Positions 61,101 to 64,000 of a DNA stretch of 64,000 nt are shown one piece after another; position 1 is the stretch's first letter, and every line of letters begins with the position of its first letter. The position numbers and the translations under genes were made by a program. The stretch lies in NCBI GenBank assembly GCA_021399445.1, contig JAJTUQ010000005.1, positions 2,480,001 to 2,544,000 on the forward strand. Reading direction: 5' to 3'. Below the pieces are notes generated by a model. The model saw nothing but the letters and a program-made list of their open reading frames with translations, was not told the DNA's origin and did not search any database. The DNA comes from Xylogone sp. PMI_703 (taxonomy: Eukaryota; Ascomycota; Leotiomycetes).

Positions 61101-64000
61101 TAAATATGAGCGGTGCCCGAAGTGACCGCATTTATCGGACCGGGGATCTTGTCTACTACAATACCAGTGACAATGCCACCGGTGATCTTCGTTTTGTGGG
61201 TCGCGTTGATACACAAATCAAGATCCATGGTCAACGATTGGAGCTCGGAGATATTGAATCTCACATTCAACAAGGGCTGCGCGTGGTAACGCATGTTGCA
61301 GTCGAACAAGTTCAATTGCGCAGCCGAAATACCAAAGTCCTTACCGCATTCTTCTGCCACGAGGACCTAGGAGGTCCAACGGACCAACCCACCATACTCC
61401 CCATTTCTCCAGATCTAAGAAATCAACTGAGAAGCCTCGAGAAGAGTCTCACAGAAGGTCTACCATCATATATGATCCCGGCACTCTTTGTTCCCCTTTC
61501 AAGGATGCCACTCTTACCATCTGGTAAAACTGACCGAAGAACCTTACGTGAGATCATATCCGATCTTTCACCTGACGCCATGAGAGATTTCAGTTTAAAC
61601 GACACGCAAAAGAGGCAGCCAGATACGGAGACTGAAACTGAGGTCTGCAGATTATGGTCGGATATTCTAGGTATCGCTACAGATTCTATAGGTCTAGATG
61701 ACAGCTTTTTTAGGCTTGGAGGGGATTCCATTGCTGCTATGAGGTTGGCCACTCTAGCTCACGATTCAGGACTTAGGATCACAGTAGCCGACGTTTTCAA
61801 GCATCCAAGATTACAAGAGTTAGCAACTAAATCATCAGAAATTAATAGCCGTGATGAAAAAGATTTCAGTCGATTTACGTTACTGGGCGATGATACAGCC
61901 GTCGCTAGTATTCTTGGCCAGCTTCGGAAAGAATACGATATTGATGCAAACAAGATAGAGGACGCATTCCCATGTACACCATTGCAAGAAGGATTAATGA
62001 CGCTCTCAATCAAACAGCCCGGCTCGTATGTATCACAAAGCGTATTTAGTTTGCAGCTTTCCGTCAACCTTGACCGTTTCAAGAAAGCGTGGAGTCAAAC
62101 CGTAAAGAGGAACTCCATTTTACGAACCCGGCTCATTCATACGGGAACACGGTCAGTCCAAGCAGTCACCAATGAGAACCATGTAAGTATATTAGTTTAG
62201 TCATGTCTTCAATACTATATTACAGTGGGGCTAATTTGATACAGTGCGATATTAGTTGGCGAACAGGAAATAGTCTAGATGCATATTTGAATCAAGACGC
62301 GAATGAGCAAATGGGATATGGTTGCCAGTTAACTCGATACGGGCTGATAGAGCTACCTTCTGGCGATCGTTATTTTGTCTGGACAGCACATCATGCAATT
62401 TATGATGGCTGGTCGTTTCGACTAATTATGAAGGAAGTTGAAAGTATTTACAGAACACCCGAGATAGCAGACTCACCACGGTCACCCTCGTATGCTAGAT
62501 TCATTGAACATCTGCAGGATATTGATACGCATGCGTCAGAGCAGTTCTGGCTCTCACAGCTTTCATCAAAGCCTCTGTCCACTTTCCCAGAGCCAAGGGA
62601 GTCATCGAAATCACTTGTCGAAACATCAATCACGCATAGGGTGCAGATTTCTCGGCCCCGAGGCTCTGATATTACTCTTTCAACCCTCATTCGTACGGCA
62701 TGGTCACTAGTTGTCGCAGAGCATGCGGATTCGGTAAGTCTCATTACTTTATAAATTTTTAACATACTAACCAAGTAAAGGACGATATTGTTTTTGGCGC
62801 CATTTTGATGGGGAGAAATGGCTCGGTAGAAGCCATCGAGAGGATCACAGGACCCACTATCACTACAGTTCCAATACGAGTATCTATTGATCGTCAGAAA
62901 ACAGCAGATGAATTGCTAAAAGCAGTCCAAGACGACGCCACATCCATGATGCCTTTTGAGCATACGGGTCTCCAAAATATTAAGCGCCTGGGACCAGAAG
63001 CAGAGAGAGCTTGTAATTTTCAGAATCTGCTCGTTATTCAGCCAGGAGGGCAATTTGATCTCGAAGGAGAACTCTGGAGATCTGACGATATGTTGGCTAA
63101 GGGTGAAATGGTCTTGCTCACATACGCCTTAATTGTTGAATGCCGCTTAGAGAAGGATGGTATTGAGATCGTAGCTCAATACCGTGATGAAGTTATCCCA
63201 ACATTACAGATGCGCCGCATACTTCACCAATTCGAGCATATTATGCACCAACTGAACACCAAAGGCTCTTCTGTTGTTGATAATATAGAACTGATCAGCC
63301 ATGAGGATAGAGAAGAGCTCTTTATGTGGAATCATAACGGCGTACTACAACAGAGAGTCGATGAATGCGTACATGAAGTAATACAGAGGCAGATGCGTAC
63401 CCAGCCACTGGCGGATGCTGTGTGCTCCTGGGATGATAACTTCACATATCAGGAGCTTGATCAACTTTCATCACGTTTAGCAGGGCATCTCAGGGGCTTA
63501 GGAGTAGGTCCCGAGGTTATTGTACCTTTGTGCTTCGACAAGTCTGCGTGGACTATCGTCGCCATCCTTGGTGTACTAAGAGCAGGTGGAGGATATGTGT
63601 CTTTGGATACTAAACATCCAATGGCTCGTAAAGAACACCTCATCAACCGAGTTGGTGCTACCATCATTCTAACAGGAGAGCCTTACGAGGATGACTTCCT
63701 ACCATTTGGTTACACTGTTGTGCTGGTAAATCGTGTAATGATTGAACATTTACCTGTTCCAGATGAAGAATTAAATATAGCAACTACAGCAGCAAATACG
63801 GCGTTCATTGTCTTTACATCAGGCAGTACAGGAGTTCCAAAAGCCATTCAAATGCCGCACGGCTCTTTCTACTCCGGCTCGAGGGAACATTCGAAGGCAT
63901 TGAACATCAGCCCAACCTCCAGAGTGCTGCAATTTGCCTCCTACGTGTACGACGTCAGCATGGGGGAGATACTCACAACCTTAATGCAAGGTGGTTGTAT
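49199..64000 (+). CDS. multimodular nonribosomal peptide synthetase (3' end outside window)
   Basis: Exons 49199-52473, 52531-53101, 53150-62182, 62245-62733 and 62781 to the edge are phase-consistent, about 4860 residues so far. Order: C-terminal half of a C domain; A1 (FTSGSTGTPKG, KMGDLVR, IRGQRLELGEVE), T1 (SLGGDSIS), C2 (DHTIIDG); A2, T2 (RLGGDSIG), C3 (HHSIYDG); A3 with a Ser-rich insertion at about 57055-57230, T3, C4; A4, T4, C5 (HHAIYDG); A5 begins about 63360 and is cut at its core motifs. No epimerisation, methylation or terminal domain is seen. The enzyme is cytosolic and would assemble a peptide of at least five monomers if all modules load. Oddities: A1 lacks the usual amino-anchoring Asp, C4 has HN...DR instead of HH...DG, and A3 and A4 have Glu at the Asp position. 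The ATG at 49199 is the first in frame. No stops are found. Confidence 0.92.

Overview
The window looks like nuclear DNA of a filamentous ascomycete (Pezizomycotina). The evidence is many 40-80 bp introns with GT donors, CTAAC-like branch sites and AG acceptors, two Zn2Cys6 regulators, several UstYa-type (DUF3328) proteins, a large multimodular NRPS, and a Copia element whose stop codons look like repeat-induced point mutation (RIP). The genus cannot be told from sequence alone.

Layout. 1-9446 is gene-poor: one coiled-coil gene (2713-4957, minus) and a 194 bp mariner-type MITE (6681-6874). 9447-18705 holds a Zn2Cys6 regulator, two divergent UstYa-like genes (12397-13331 minus, 14033-15369 plus) and a GST-like gene. 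19340-26973 is a second Zn2Cys6 regulator on the minus strand, split in its last exon by a 5.26 kb Ty1/Copia retrotransposon (20240-25494) with identical LTRs and an ATCAC target duplication. 27475-30729 holds an aldehyde dehydrogenase and an aldo-keto reductase with one in-frame stop. 31852-37904 holds a small secreted Cys-rich protein, a third UstYa-like gene, a fourth divergent UstYa-like gene and a prolyl-4-hydroxylase-like oxygenase. 37905-46000 is mostly decayed sequence, including a broken gene of unknown family and an MFS efflux-pump remnant. 46008-47823 holds two small YCII-type proteins. 49199 to the window end is an NRPS with partial C, then A-T-C repeated four times, then a fifth A domain cut by the window edge.

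How it may work together (inference). NRPS, UstYa-like oxidases, a 2-oxoglutarate dioxygenase, GST, AKR, YCII proteins, an MFS remnant and Zn2Cys6 regulators together resemble a secondary-metabolite locus. The closest general parallel known to me is fungal cyclopeptide clusters in which UstYa homologues tailor an NRPS product (cyclochlorotine type). The UstYa-3 and UstYa-4 promoters share a 19-bp tandem repeat in the same orientation relative to each gene, so they may be co-regulated. The regulator with the transposon, the broken AKR and the decayed transporter suggest that parts of the locus are being lost in this strain.

Gene models with introns were built by eye. Exon phases were checked arithmetically, but start codons of several genes remain uncertain.
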